Assembly: GCA_037953625.1 (NCBI GenBank)
Contig: CM075649.1
Span: forward strand, 125,671,290-125,735,289
Direction of reading: 5' to 3'
From: Crotalaria pallida
Taxonomy: Eukaryota; Streptophyta; Magnoliopsida; Fabales; Fabaceae
Length of the DNA: 64,000 bases
The position numbers and the translations under genes were made by a program. The notes under the pieces were generated by a model that had not been told where the DNA came from, did not search any database, and saw only the letters and a program-made list of their open reading frames with translations. Positions 36,155 through 47,214 of the stretch are shown here, in pieces (within the stretch, counting starts at the first letter, position 1; every line of letters begins with the position of its first letter).

Positions 36155-36451
36155 TAATGGAAAATGGATAAAGGAATGGATAATGGAAAATGAATAAAGG
36201 AAACAAAAAAAAAGAATGAAGATGATAAAGGAATTTAAAGGAAATAAATAATGAGAATGGTTGTAGAAATGTAAGGTATGAGTTGAATATGGAAATGTGC
36301 TATATTTGATAATTTTCTAATTTGCGCTTGGGTTAGTGGATTTGTTATGTCTATATGGAAACTGCATTTCTATTTCATGTGCAATGCTCACTCCCTTAAC
36401 ATTTTTCAATTTCTGAGATCGAGCTAGCACAGCCCCCGGCCGAGCAGGTGC

Positions 36452-36472
36452 ACTCTCCCTCACAGGGAGAGT
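36452..36472 (+). repeat. Hairpin ACTCTCCCT-CAC-AGGGAGAGT in solo LTR
   Basis: A perfect 9-bp stem here. The same hairpin, following GGCCGAGCAGG, is at 43155-43177 and 49479-49501 in the other Tekay-like LTRs. Confidence 0.85.
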
Positions 36473-36905
36473 AGATTTTAGTATCATAGGACATGGAAAT
36501 GTCCTGGGCCCATTCATCATGATGATGATGTGATATCTCTTTTGTTTGTAAAAATGTAAATATTCTCTTTTGGTGGCCCAGGACAGCCTCTTAGATAAAA
36601 GGGGTGTTTTGATGGATTATTAAGTATAAACTTGTATATATATATATATTTTCGCTAAATACTCTGATAACTGTATGGTACTGGATGCATTATGATGCAC
36701 TGTTGATGTTAAGCCCTGCTGGCTTTTGGAAATGAAATATGAATGCTGCTTATATCAATTGCAGGTTAAAAGGAATTTTTGGAAAGGCTTATAATCAAAG
36801 AAAACTCTGTCTGTTTAACGACAGATTTTTATAAAATAAAAAGGAAATTTCAAATTGCTATTTTACTGGATGGGTAGTTAAGGGTAGAATATGTAAGGTG
36901 TTACA

Positions 36906-37161
36906 ACTCAAGTTTTCTTTCCTTCTTCTTGATGAGCTAGCTCCCTTTGCAAATTTCTTTTGTTGATGATGTTGACCCTCAAATGAACTCCCTCTCATCT
37001 CAGCTATTCTTGTAGAGGACTCTTCCATGTTTGTGTCATCAGGGTGGGTGCATGTCTCATTCCTTTCTAACGACTGTATTTGTAAATTACAGATAATCGG
37101 AACAGAAGACGAATGTTTGAATGGATAAATACTAACATAACAACTCTTTAACCATTCAATC
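36906..37161 (-). other. 256-bp island with open minus-strand frame, identity unknown
   Basis: Between the solo LTR and the LARD-like element. The minus strand is open for 57 codons from about 37073 to the LTR junction, preceded by TACAAATACAG, a possible splice acceptor. Residues include MEESSTRIAEMRGSSFEG and a basic Arg/Lys/Ser tract. No family was recognised. It may be a host exon interrupted by the solo LTR or an old transposon piece. Confidence 0.25.
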
Positions 37162-37942
37162 TGTAACGATCTGAATTTCTTAATTTAATAATTATATTTA
37201 TGTATGTATTTATTTATGTGAAAACGAAGTATGAGTAATGGTTTGTAATTATTTTCTTAGTGTATATATATAGTTATGTTGAGCTAATATATATGTATAT
37301 ATATATATATATATATGATTTCAATATATGAGTTGGTAGGAATGTACTTGATACGTATGTGAGTTGAGTTTTGAATGCTTGTGATGTGCGTGTGGTTGTG
37401 ATTGCTCGATTAGGATTTATAGGGTGTGTTTGAGTGCCAGAGTTGCAAGGTTAGAGTGTGTCCTTAGTATTGCGAGTTTGGTTGGGTATTGGATTCTAGA
37501 GTCCTAAGTGTGAGTGTGGAGGATTCCTTGGAAATCGTACTCGAATAGAATGCCGGAAAGGATTAGGTTCAATTAAGCATCGGGTGTTGTCCGACCGTCT
37601 GGTTAGGTCTCGAGCTTTAATAGCCTTAGATTAGTGAGTTGAGAGAGTCGTCTTAAGTTGTGGAGGTAAGGTCAAGTATTAGGAAAGGGTAAAGTCTAGA
37701 ATTTCGTTTATAGTTTCGTTTGATTTTTAGTGTTTGTTAATTATGTGTTTGATGTTATGAAAAGATGAATTGTATGTTTGGAATGTGTTTTAATGTTGTG
37801 CATGTTTGATTTAGTGTTAGGAAGGGTTAGGAGTCTTAGATCGCGGGAAATAGCGCGAAAATCGAAGTTTCGGGGCATTCGGTACGTACAGGCATGAGTC
37901 GGTGCGCCCATGCGCACCAGGTGCACCTGTTTGGTGCCAAAC

Positions 37943-39258
37943 TGATTTGGGTCTAATATATGATGTTTTGAGCATGAATTACACCTCCTTTTACTAAGGA
38001 TTTGGCTTGTTTCTTTAGCAAACTTAGGATTTTTAGTATAGTTTTAGGAATAGAACCCCTTGAATGTTTTGATCTGTTTGTTCATGATTTCAGGTACTTT
38101 TGGAGCTTAATTGAAGAAAATAAATATGGAATTGGAAAGAGGACGAAAGGACCTTGAAAATGGTGCAAGAACGGAGCGAAATGGAACCGTATTGGACCTG
38201 GGCGCCTAGGCGTGTAGCCTGGGGCGCTCAGGCGCAGGCACCACGAGAGCACCCATGATCAGGCCTGGCCGCGCGGTCCCCGTTGCAGGTCCATTCGGGT
38301 CTGTTTTGCATATTTCTGATGGGATTTGTTTAGGTTTTAGTTTTAGCCTTTAAATATAGGTTTTGAAATTAGTTTTAGGTATAATTCAGAAACAATAGAG
38401 AGAATTAGAAGCAATTAGGATTAGAGAAGAGAGGTTAGAAACATATCATTGAGAGCAAAGAGGCAAGGTAAGGATTGAAGATCAACAATGGAGGAGGATC
38501 CACTTGAAGATTGAAGATCTCTTGGGGCAAATTCATTATTGTCTATGAATATGAGTTCTTCCTTTAATTCTTGTATTTCTTCTTCCATTATGTGTAACTA
38601 AAACTCTTGTTAAGAATATGGTGGAATTGTATGGATTCTAAATCAGTTTATTAATTTATGTTTTGATGTTTTCCTTTTAAATTAATTGCTTGGTTGTGTT
38701 TTAATTACAATTCATAGAATTGATCAATTTATGTTTTGCTTTGGTAGCCTAATCCTTCAATTGGAAGATTAGGGATTAGATTAGGCCTTTAAACCAAACA
38801 TTATAATTACCCAAGCGGTAGGGATACTTTTGGGGATTGTATGACTTTTATTAATTCCAGTGTTTTAATTAATGATTATTAAACTAAGGTTCACTTAAGG
38901 GATTAAGGGGTATAGTTTAATAAGAAACGTAATTGCCATGAGGGATCTAGCGTTTACTACCTTTGGAAGGTCATTGATTTAATTGAAAGCGGATTTTCAT
39001 AATTAGTAACTACCAACCTACAATGAAACCATGTTCCTAGCCTTTTTCACATTTGTTTCTAAATACTCTTTATTTTTTGTTTTGTCTCATTCTATCTATT
39101 CTACACTCCTTTCTCAAAACCTAAACAAAACTCAAGTTTCACATACTAATTACTATTTGCCTAAGAATTATTAGAAGCAATTTGCAATCCCCTGTGGAAC
39201 GATAATTTTACTTACTCTTTATTACTTGTGACCCGGTATACTTGCCGGTAGTCCAACA
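37943..39258 (+). repeat. 5' LTR of the plus-strand Athila-like element
   Basis: 1316 bp, TGATTTGGG...GTCCAACA. A palindrome cluster (GGGCGCCTAGGCG and variants) is at 38197-38236 and a TATA-like TTTAAATATAGG near 38350. Confidence 0.85.
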
Positions 39259-39264
39259 AGTTTT

Positions 39265-39282
39265 TGGCGCCGTTGCCGGGGA
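39265..39282 (+). promoter_or_regulatory. Primer-binding site (Asp-tRNA)
   Basis: TGGCGCCGTTGCCGGGGA is fully complementary to the 3' end of plant aspartate tRNA including CCA, the usual primer of Athila/Tat elements. Confidence 0.9.
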
Positions 39283-39474
39283 TTGAAATTCGTTTCAATT
39301 AGTTTTCGGTACTTAGTAGCAGTTTTAGGTGAAATTTATTTTTTTTAGTGTTCTTGTCTCGACAGGTGCTGCATAATCTTTTTGTTGTTTTTGTGCTCTG
39401 CAGGTAGCATTATCTATTTGAGTGCAAAGAGGAAGAAGAAACTAGCACAAGAGGGGAAGGAACAAATTTAGAAG

Positions 39475-41131
39475 ATGGCTGAAGGAGGAGGATCTCACGG
39501 ATCCTCTCCGCCTCATCCTTCCCGGAAAACTTTGGCGAAATATGCAACCGTGAACCCGGACTTCTGTGCTTCCAGCATAGTCTGGCCAGCCATCACTGCG
39601 ACTGCATTCCTGATCGATCCGCAGTACATCCACCTAATCAAGCAGGATTAGTTCAGTGGTGCACCGCATCTAGATCCCAGGGAGCATATCGCCAACTTCC
39701 TAGGCATGCTCGATTTCTTCAAGATCGAGGGTGCTACGGAGGAGGCCATCAGAATGAGAATGTTCCCTCTCTTGCTGAGGGGCGAGGCGCTAACGTGGGT
39801 GAACAACCAAGCACCCGAGAGTCTTTCCAGCTGGGGAGTACTTGTCTCCAAATTCATAGATAAGTTCCTTTCAGCTGGGAAGCAAGCAAAGCTGAGGCAG
39901 GATGTTCACTCATTCATGCAAGAGGACGACGAACCATTGCATGAAGCTTGGGAGTGCTACAACTAGCTGCTAAGGAAGTGCAAAACATATATGCAAGACT
40001 GGCAGCAGATTCAATTTTTCTATAATGGGCTCAACAGATTCAACCAAAGCATGATTGATGCAGCAGCTGGTGGATCGATGATGAAGAAGACTGTTGAAGA
40101 GGCAAAGACATTATTGCAAACATGACATTTAGCAGCAGCCAGGCACTACGGACCAAGGTAGAGCGAAGCATCCTGAAGAGTTATGATCTGGACTCTACTC
40201 AAGCTCAGATCTTGATCCAGCAGAACAAGTAGATGCAGCAGCAGATTGCTGCATTAATGAAGCAGCTGGGCTAGACTAACGTGTCAGTTGCATCTACCAC
40301 TCTGAGTTGCGACTTTTGTGAGGGAAGTCACCGGAATGGTGAGTGCACTTTCGAAGTCAAGAAGGGTCAGGCAACCATCGAGGAGCAAGCTAATTTTGTG
40401 GGTTGCGGAGTACTTAAAAACAGTATGTACTCCAACACCTACAATCCGGGGCCAACAAATCATTCCAATACCTCATGGTACAGCCCAACACCCAGTACAC
40501 CACAGCCACAGAAGCAGATCTGGGAGAAGGCGGTTGAAGTATTAGTTAACTCAACCACTAGCTTGACGGAAGCAACTAGAACCTTCATGACCGAAACCAG
40601 AGCCAGCATTCATAACTTGGAGGTACGAGTGGACCAATTGACCAATCAGATGTCAGAGATCATAACCAACTCCAAGGAGTGATGCATGGCAGTCACCCTT
40701 CGAAGTGGTAAGTCGTATGAGGAGCCACTGGAGAAGGGTAATGCAACTGAGGTTGAGAAGAAGGAAAAGGGGAAAAAGCAACCAAGTGGAGGAGGCTCAA
40801 CTGCAATGCAACAGACGCAGGATCCACCTGCGGATCACGAGAAAGAGAAAGGCACACCCAAACCAGCACCATTACCTCCGAGGATTCCTTATCCTCTGAG
40901 GTTAAAGAAAGAGGAAGACCAGAAGCAATTCTCCAAATTCTTGGAGATGCTACGGAAGGTGCAGATCAAAATCCCGTTTGCAGAGGCTCTCGCACAAATG
41001 CCTTTGTATGTGAGATTCATGAAGGAGTTGCCGACAAAGAAGAAGCGGATGCTCACTGAGGAGACATTCCCGATAGCAGAGAAATGCAGCAACATTATTA
41101 AAACCAACTTTCCACCAAAGCTAAAGGATCC
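39475..41131 (+). pseudogene. gag of the plus-strand Athila-like element
   Basis: Start ATG 39475 (MAEGGGSHGSS). It parallels the minus-strand copy: LAKYATV, IDPQYIHLIKQD, RGEALTWVNNQAP, the knuckle CDFCEGSHRNGEC (near 40310), MAVTLRSGKSYEEP and the RIPYPLRLKK linker. In-frame TAGs occur at 39649 and 39964. A frameshift lies near 40100, more stops at about 40230 and 40273, and a TGA at 40680. The frame ends where the Tekay-like element inserted after KLKDP. More decayed than the minus-strand copy, so older or under less constraint. Confidence 0.85.
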
Positions 41132-41420
41132 TGTAACATCTCAAACTTAATTTCTAGTGTAACCTATGTTGTGATAGTCTTAGGGTAGAGGAAATGATGA
41201 TACAAGATAGAAATTTGGCCAAATAGACATGTAAAATTAGGTTTAAAACATAGAACTTTAGGGAATTTAAAAGAACAAGATTGATAGCTCAAAACATGAA
41301 TTCCACCGTTGGATATGAAGTAGGATAGGTGAGCAAGCTTTCTCTAAAATTTGAGGAAGATCCAACGGGTAACGAAGAAGTTATGGCATTTCAAAGTATT
41401 GAGTAATGAATGATTCTTCA

Positions 41421-41620
41421 GGTTAACTGGTTAATCGATTAGTGCCTGAAAGTGGTGCAAAAATTAATCGATTAACCTACTGGTTAATCGATTAGTGCCA
41501 GAAAGTATGGCAAAAATTAATCGAGTAGCCTAGAGGATTAATCGAGTATGACTAAATGTTGATTTTTGGCCAGATTTCATTGGGTTAATCGATTAACTGG
41601 CCTGTTAATCGATTAACCTG
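41421..41620. repeat. Palindrome cluster, TTAATCGATTAA type
   Basis: About seven units; the 12-bp perfect palindrome TTAATCGATTAA is clear at 41464-41475 and near 41584 and 41604. Variants with TTAATCGAGTA occur between. Same location in the LTR as the CGCTCGAGCG cluster of the solo LTR. Confidence 0.9.
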
Positions 41621-42417
41621 GGCTGCTGTTGAAAAAAAATAAAAGAAACCAAACGTATCTTTCTCTCTAATATTCGAACCATCCCATTGCTTCTAGGGCA
41701 CCAATTCTTTTACTCCAAAAACAATCAAGGCTCAAGTTGTGTATCCATTTCAATCATCAAATCTCTTTCTTTCTTAACTCCAAGTAAGTATCCAAGCTCT
41801 TGATTTCCTTATTTCTCTCTCTCAAATTCGAGTTCTCTCTCTCTCTTCCCTTTCATGGTGGTTTTCAAGTCTAAGCCATAGAATCTTCACTTTTCCTTGA
41901 ATCTTGGCTTGAAAATCATGGCATAAATGATAATCTTTCCTTTTATGACTCTATATTAGGTCCTATCTTCCTCCTTTGGATTTTTAAGCTCTTTGGTGGG
42001 AAGCTCGAGCTTAGAGCAAGTACCAACCTCTCTATCTCTAAGAGCTTGAGTTAAGGAGGTCATATTCTAGGGGGTAGGTTGTGTTATGTATATAGTGGGT
42101 TGCTAAGAGTAAATTGTTAGTTAAGCTTAAGAACCCTAGGTTAGATAATATTATATAAAAGTGTTTAGATGTGTTCTTTGTGATTAAATGTGATTCATGA
42201 TACTTGATGTGTATGATTTATTATTTTGCTAAGTTGTATTGAAAACATAGGATGTATAAGTGATAATGATTATGATGTTTGGAAATGGGAATAAATGCCT
42301 CTTTGAAAATTAGAAGTATAATTACATGATGAAATTGTTAAGTTAATGAAAGTGAATATAAAAGGAAATAAGTGGAATAAAATGCTAAAAGACTTAAAGG
42401 CAAAAGAGTGTGTGATT

Positions 42418-42825
42418 CCAGATCTTGTAAGACGTTGTCCTTAGGAGACTGTACGCATAGATCGCGTAAGACGCACGCGATGTGCAGCTGTAAGACGTTG
42501 TCCTTAGGAGACTTACGCAGTTATGGACACACACACCATATATTAATAAAGGTATAATTGGATTGTGCTACTCCAGATCTTGTAAGACGTTGTCCTTAGG
42601 AGACTGTACACATAAATCACATAAGACACACATTGTGTGCAGCTGTAAGACGTTGTCCTTAGGAGACTGTACGCAATGATGGACGCACTTTCTGATTTTG
42701 GGAATCCAGGTCTTGTAAGACGTTATCCTTAGGAGACTGTACGCATAGACCGCGTAAGACACACACTGTGTGCAGCTGTAAGACGTTGTCCTTAGGAGAC
42801 TGTACGCAATGATGGATCCCCGTGA
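42418..42825 (+). repeat. Tandem repeat with core TAAGACGTTGTCCTTAGGAG, six copies
   Basis: Copies start near 42427, 42490, 42578, 42643, 42716 and 42779. The core can fold (TAAGAC/GTCCTTA with a GTT loop, one bulge). Between copies 1 and 2 lies ATCGCGT-AAGACGC-ACGCGAT, a perfect 7-bp hairpin; its counterparts between later copies are decayed. One core copy remains at 49103 in the cut right LTR. Confidence 0.85.
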
Positions 42826-43596
42826 TAAATTCTAAAAATCTATGTAAAACATCAAAGAGTATGAGAAAAGAAGATTGTAAAACTTATTAAGTTCATGTTT
42901 GACTAAGTTGGAATAAAATGGAATTATGAGTCATAGTATATTAAAAAAAACACTAAATGTTTATGATATGAACATGCTTATTTGATTGAGAGTGCCTTAT
43001 TGTGAATTGTGCATTATCTGACTATATGTGTTTGGCTTCGTGGGTCATTATAGCATAATAGAAACTGCTTCCCTATTTTATTATGTAATGCTCACATCCT
43101 TACCATTTTTCAGGTACTGAGCTGGAGCACACACCAGGACTGGCCGAGCAGGATTACTCTCCCTCACAAGGAGAGTAGGGTTGTGTGGATTTTAGAGTAC
43201 TTTTATTGACCTAAGCCTCCTACATTATTTTGATGTATATGTGATGTATATACTTTTTGAGTGAGGCTTAGGATGTTTTTATTTGGGCACAGTTTATGTT
43301 TTGTTTCTTGGTTCACATACTTGGTCTTTCTGCTGGTACTCCGAAAACTAATACAGTTTGTTTTATTTTTGAGCCATGGGGCACTTATATGATGCATACA
43401 TATATGATATGAGCCCTGCTGGCTACTGTTTATATTATGTGAATGTATTCAACAGGTTGAGAATTTAGAAAAGTCCGAAATACAAACGAAACTCCGTCCG
43501 TTTGACGGTTGATTTTTAATAAATTAAAAGGAAATTTTAAGTTCACATTTTTAACTATGGGGAATTAAGGGTAATAAATCATAGGGTGTTACATTT

Positions 43597-43610
43597 ATGG
43601 TATCAAAGCA
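43597..43610 (+). promoter_or_regulatory. Primer-binding site (Met-tRNA, one mismatch)
   Basis: ATGGTATCAAAGCA shortly after the LTR end; AAAGC in place of the usual AGAGC. Confidence 0.8.
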
Positions 43611-43771
43611 GTTTCTCCTCGGTCTTGGAGTTATGCAAACTCCAATGATTACTCACCTAGCGAGTAATCGATGCTCATAGCAATAGCTTAGAATTTTAGT
43701 AAGATATTTATAGTACTATGTATATACATATTTGTTAAGTCTTACTGGTCTATTCTCCGTGGTTAAACAGT

Positions 43772-45612
43772 ATGGCTGGAAGGAGGGCTGGGAATGATGG
43801 GCTTGCAGCCATCCTGGAGCATCTATCACAGATGCAACAGCAGCAGGGGGAACAGATGGCAGCTGCTGTAGCAGCAGCAGCAGCAGCTCTGCAGCCAACT
43901 CCAGTTGAGATTGACTGGATGGCTCGGTTTCGAAAGAATGATCCACCCCGCTTTGAAGGTGGGAATGATCCAGATGGAGCACAGAGATGGATACAGAAGA
44001 TTGAGAAGATTCTTCGTTCTCTTCAACCACCAATGGAGCAGCATGTCCGATTAGCTGAGTTCATGCTGACCAATGAGGCAGAACATTGGTGGGACCAGAA
44101 GAGGAGAGGATTGGTGGTAGTGAATCCGGTTATTTCTTGGGAGGTATTCAAGGACCATTTCCTAGGGAAGTATTTCCCTGAGGATGTTAGAAGGGAGAAG
44201 GAGATTGCTTTTCTCCAATTGACTCAAGGCTCCATATCAGTTGGGGACTATGCAGCTCGGTTCGAGGATCTCATCCGCTTTTCTGGGAGTTATCGAGATG
44301 CAAGTGATCGTGACAAGTGTATTAAGTTTGAAGCTGGGCTTAGGAGTGACATCTGTCTCTCTTGTGAGTATCACAACATCGACAATTTGGCTCGCTTGGT
44401 CAACATGTCAAGCACATATGAGAAGGGTCTTAATAGGAAGATGGCTGAAGATAAAAGCAAGACCGTGTAGAGAAGTGGTGGTCCTATGAGGGGCAAGGGT
44501 ACGGTGCAGCGACCAGGCCCCTATCCTCAGCCTAGAATAGGCCCTATAGGGGGTTCATCTGGTCCTATTCCGCCTTGTCCTCATTGTGGCAAGCAGCATA
44601 GGGGTGTATGTTGGAATCTGAATCGGAATCAGCCAAATATCACTTGTTTTATGTGTGGACAGCCCGGTCATGTTGCAATGAATTGCCTAAAGAATGCTGT
44701 CAAGAAAGAAGCCAATGTGACTAGGGCGCAGAGGGTTGGTGATGGCCATCCACTACAACAGGGAAAGGTGTACACTCTTGATGGAGAAGAGGTGACTGAA
44801 GCTGATGAGCTGATTCGAGGTATTGGCCATGTTAATGATATTCCATGTGGTATTCTTTTTTACTGTGGAGCTACACACTCTTTTAGTTCTGTCAATTGTA
44901 TGGAGAGATTAAAACTGTCTGCAGTTGAGATGCCTTTCAAGTTGTCTGTGTCTACCCCTACAAATTCAGCTGTGGTTACATCTTTAATGTGCTTGGATTG
45001 CCCACTTCGAGTATTGGAGCGGGAATTCAAAGTGAACTTAATATGTTTGCCCTTAACCAAACTGGATATTTTTCTAATCATGGACTGGATGTCCCAGCAC
45101 CGTGTCCTACTTAATTGTAGTCAGAAGTCAGTAATCTTCTGTCAAGTCTCGGTGTCGGCGATGGATGTTGAGGAAGCATCAGATATCAGTAGAATTCCAG
45201 TGGTTAGTGAGTTTCCGAATGTTTTTCCTGTTGAAATTCCCGGATTACCTCCAGCTAGAGAAGTGGAATTCAGCATTGATCTTATGCCTGGTGTCGGCCC
45301 GATATCTAAAGCACCTTATAGAATGGCCCCTCCGGAGTTGGAAGAGTTAAAGAAGCAGTTTGAAGAGCTGTTGGCTAAGGGGTTCATTAGACCAAGTGTC
45401 TCTCCGTGGGGAGCTCCTATCCTCTTTGTCAAAAAGAAGGACGAAAGTGTCCGTATGTGCACTGATTACCGACAGTTAAATGCGGTGATAGTGAAGAATA
45501 AATATCCACTCCCACGCATCGATGATTTGTTGGATCAGCTTAGGGGAGCTGCAGTTTTCTCAAAGATTGACCTCCGATCTGGATATCATCAAATTCGTAT
45601 CCGAGAGGAGGA
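43772..45612 (+). pseudogene. gag, protease and start of RT, Tekay-like
   Basis: ATG 43772 (MAGRRAGNDG) starts gag: a Gln/Ala-rich head, then the capsid domain (PRFEGGNDPDGAQRWIQKIE, TNEAEHWWDQKRRG, FLGKYFPEDVR). A TAG at 44468-44470 breaks the same frame, which continues with a Pro/Gly/Arg stretch, knuckle CFMCGQPGHVAMNC, a protease region where the usual Asp reads YCGATHSF (Cys at the position of Ser/Thr, and the catalytic Asp itself replaced by Tyr), and RT up to SGYHQIRIREED. There a solo LTR interrupts at 45613. Loss of the catalytic Asp would inactivate the protease. Confidence 0.85.
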
Positions 45613-47214
45613 TGTAAGTTCCATGATGAATGTTTTGATAATGACAAAGTGTTTTGAACAAGCTATCATGTGTTGATCAAGTTCAAGTTCAACAAGCAAC
45701 AACAAACATCAAATGAAGAAGAGAGAAAGCAAGCTCATGAAGACTTAGTTTGAGTGTAATTGTAATTGTTTTATCTTTTGCCTCTCAAGCTTCTTAGGTC
45801 TTTTATTTGGGTAGATTATTTAGAGGGTAGTGAATCTCTATCATAAGTCATGATTAAATCATAATTTGAGTTTTCACTTAACCTAGAATCAATATGTGGC
45901 TTAAAGGTTTGAAAGGAAAGGTTTAGTTTTGAGAAAACAAATTTCTAAAATGTGCAGTATGGATTTAATCGATTAAGTCATAATTTAATCGATTAATACT
46001 CGATTAAGCTGAAATTTAATCGATTAAACACTGCAGATCTGGTTTTTTAAAATACGATTTTCACTTCTCAAAATCAGTTTTCAAGTGCTACAACTTTTGG
46101 GTATTCTATATAAACCTATTCCTAACCTTTGTGATTAATATACATCACTTTCATAATCAATTTTACAAGAATCAAGCCATTCTATTCTCTCTCAATTTCA
46201 AAGATCAAAGCTTTCATATTTTCATATTCTTTTATCAAGAACCTTTGAATCTCTTATTGTGAATTGTCATAGCTATTGAATGAGATTCATAGGAGTGTCA
46301 TGTGTATTCATTGAGTTGTAATCTTTGCAAGAAGGCAAGCCATCTACAACAACAAAGAAGACTTGGTGTGTCGTTTATCATCAAGCAAGTTCATTCAAGC
46401 AATTGAAGAAGAAGAAAGTCTTGGTTGTGAATCAAGCAAAGTGAAGCCTTGGTGTGTGGATTATCATCAAGCAAAGAAGACTTGTTGTGTCGATTATCAA
46501 CAAGGGGTAGAGGTTAGATTAGAGAGAAGATCAATAGGATTACAAGGCAAGGGTGTGGTGTATCTCTTGTAGGCTAGCAAGAAGGGAGTCTTGTGAGGCA
46601 CTTACTTGTAATTTGAGAACTCTAATTCCTCATAGTGAAGAATCTCTCTTGGTTGAAGAGGGGACTGGATGTAGCTTTCAAGCGGATGAAAGTGAACCAG
46701 GATAAATCACTGTGTCGTATCTCTAAACCCTTAACTCTTTACATTCTTGTTGTTCATTGTGTTCTTGTTTGAAAACCTAGAAAAAGAGTGATTTTTCATA
46801 ATTGATTGAATTGAATCTTTATTGTTCAAATTAACTTAGGGAAAATCATTTTCATAACCTAGGTAATCAATAAGAATATAGGTGTTAATTGTTTTCGCTG
46901 AATCTCTGATCTTACGTGTTGATTGATTGATTTTCGTATGCGATTGAAAAAGTGATTTTTCAGTTTCTGATAGATTTAATCGATTAAGCACATTCTTAAT
47001 CGATTAAGGACTTTTGAACTTTCAGGCTTAATCGAGTAAATCACAGTTTAATCGATTAAGACTGTACAAATTTGCAAAAATCATTTGTTTTGATTGTTTC
47101 GATTTGTTTCGTTCGAAAATCTTTCAAGGTATCTTTTACACCTATTCAAACCCCCCTTCTAGGTGTGTTCCTAGGGTTCCTTAGTTGTTTCAACCACCAA
47201 TTGCGGTTTCATCA
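45613..47214 (+). mobile_element. SIRE-type copia solo LTR inside RT
   Basis: 1602 bp, TGTAAGTTCC...TTTCATCA, duplication GAGGA at 45608-45612 and 47215-47219. It shares layout with the SIRE-type LTR at 22565: GATGATGACAA-like beginning, TATA-like CTATATAAAC near 46109, and a GTGAACCAGGATAAA segment. It carries TTAATCGATTAA palindromes at 45964-46028 and 46975-47061. Not the same family as 22565. Confidence 0.85.
46975..47061. repeat. Second TTAATCGATTAA palindrome cluster of the SIRE-type solo LTR
   Basis: Four units near the LTR end; the matching position in the other SIRE-type LTR (23868-23945) holds ACTCGAGT units instead. Confidence 0.85.

Larger units (their letters stand above)
3102..36905 (+). 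mobile_element. Solo gypsy LTR (Tekay-like family A), split by a nested insertion
   Basis: The two halves are 3102-3988 and 35153-36905, about 2.64 kb once the insertion is ignored. The LTR begins TGTAACATCC and ends GGTGTTACA. The 5-bp duplication ACTCA flanks it at 3097-3101 and 36906-36910. No internal region is left, so it arose by LTR-LTR recombination. Its beginning and its last third resemble the LTR of the element at 41132: a shared inverted repeat and a shared 10-bp hairpin. It was the first arrival in this nest. Confidence 0.85.
41132..43593 (+). repeat. Left LTR of the Tekay-like element
   Basis: 2462 bp. It holds the CCGTTGGAT inverted repeat (41306-41368), a TTAATCGATTAA cluster (41421-41620), six copies of a 23-bp repeat (42418-42825) and the CTCTCCCT hairpin (43155-43177). 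Confidence 0.9.

Noticed and set aside
42418..42825. CRISPR or satellite array
   Set aside because: Six repeats lie within an LTR that has target duplications; they are part of the LTR.
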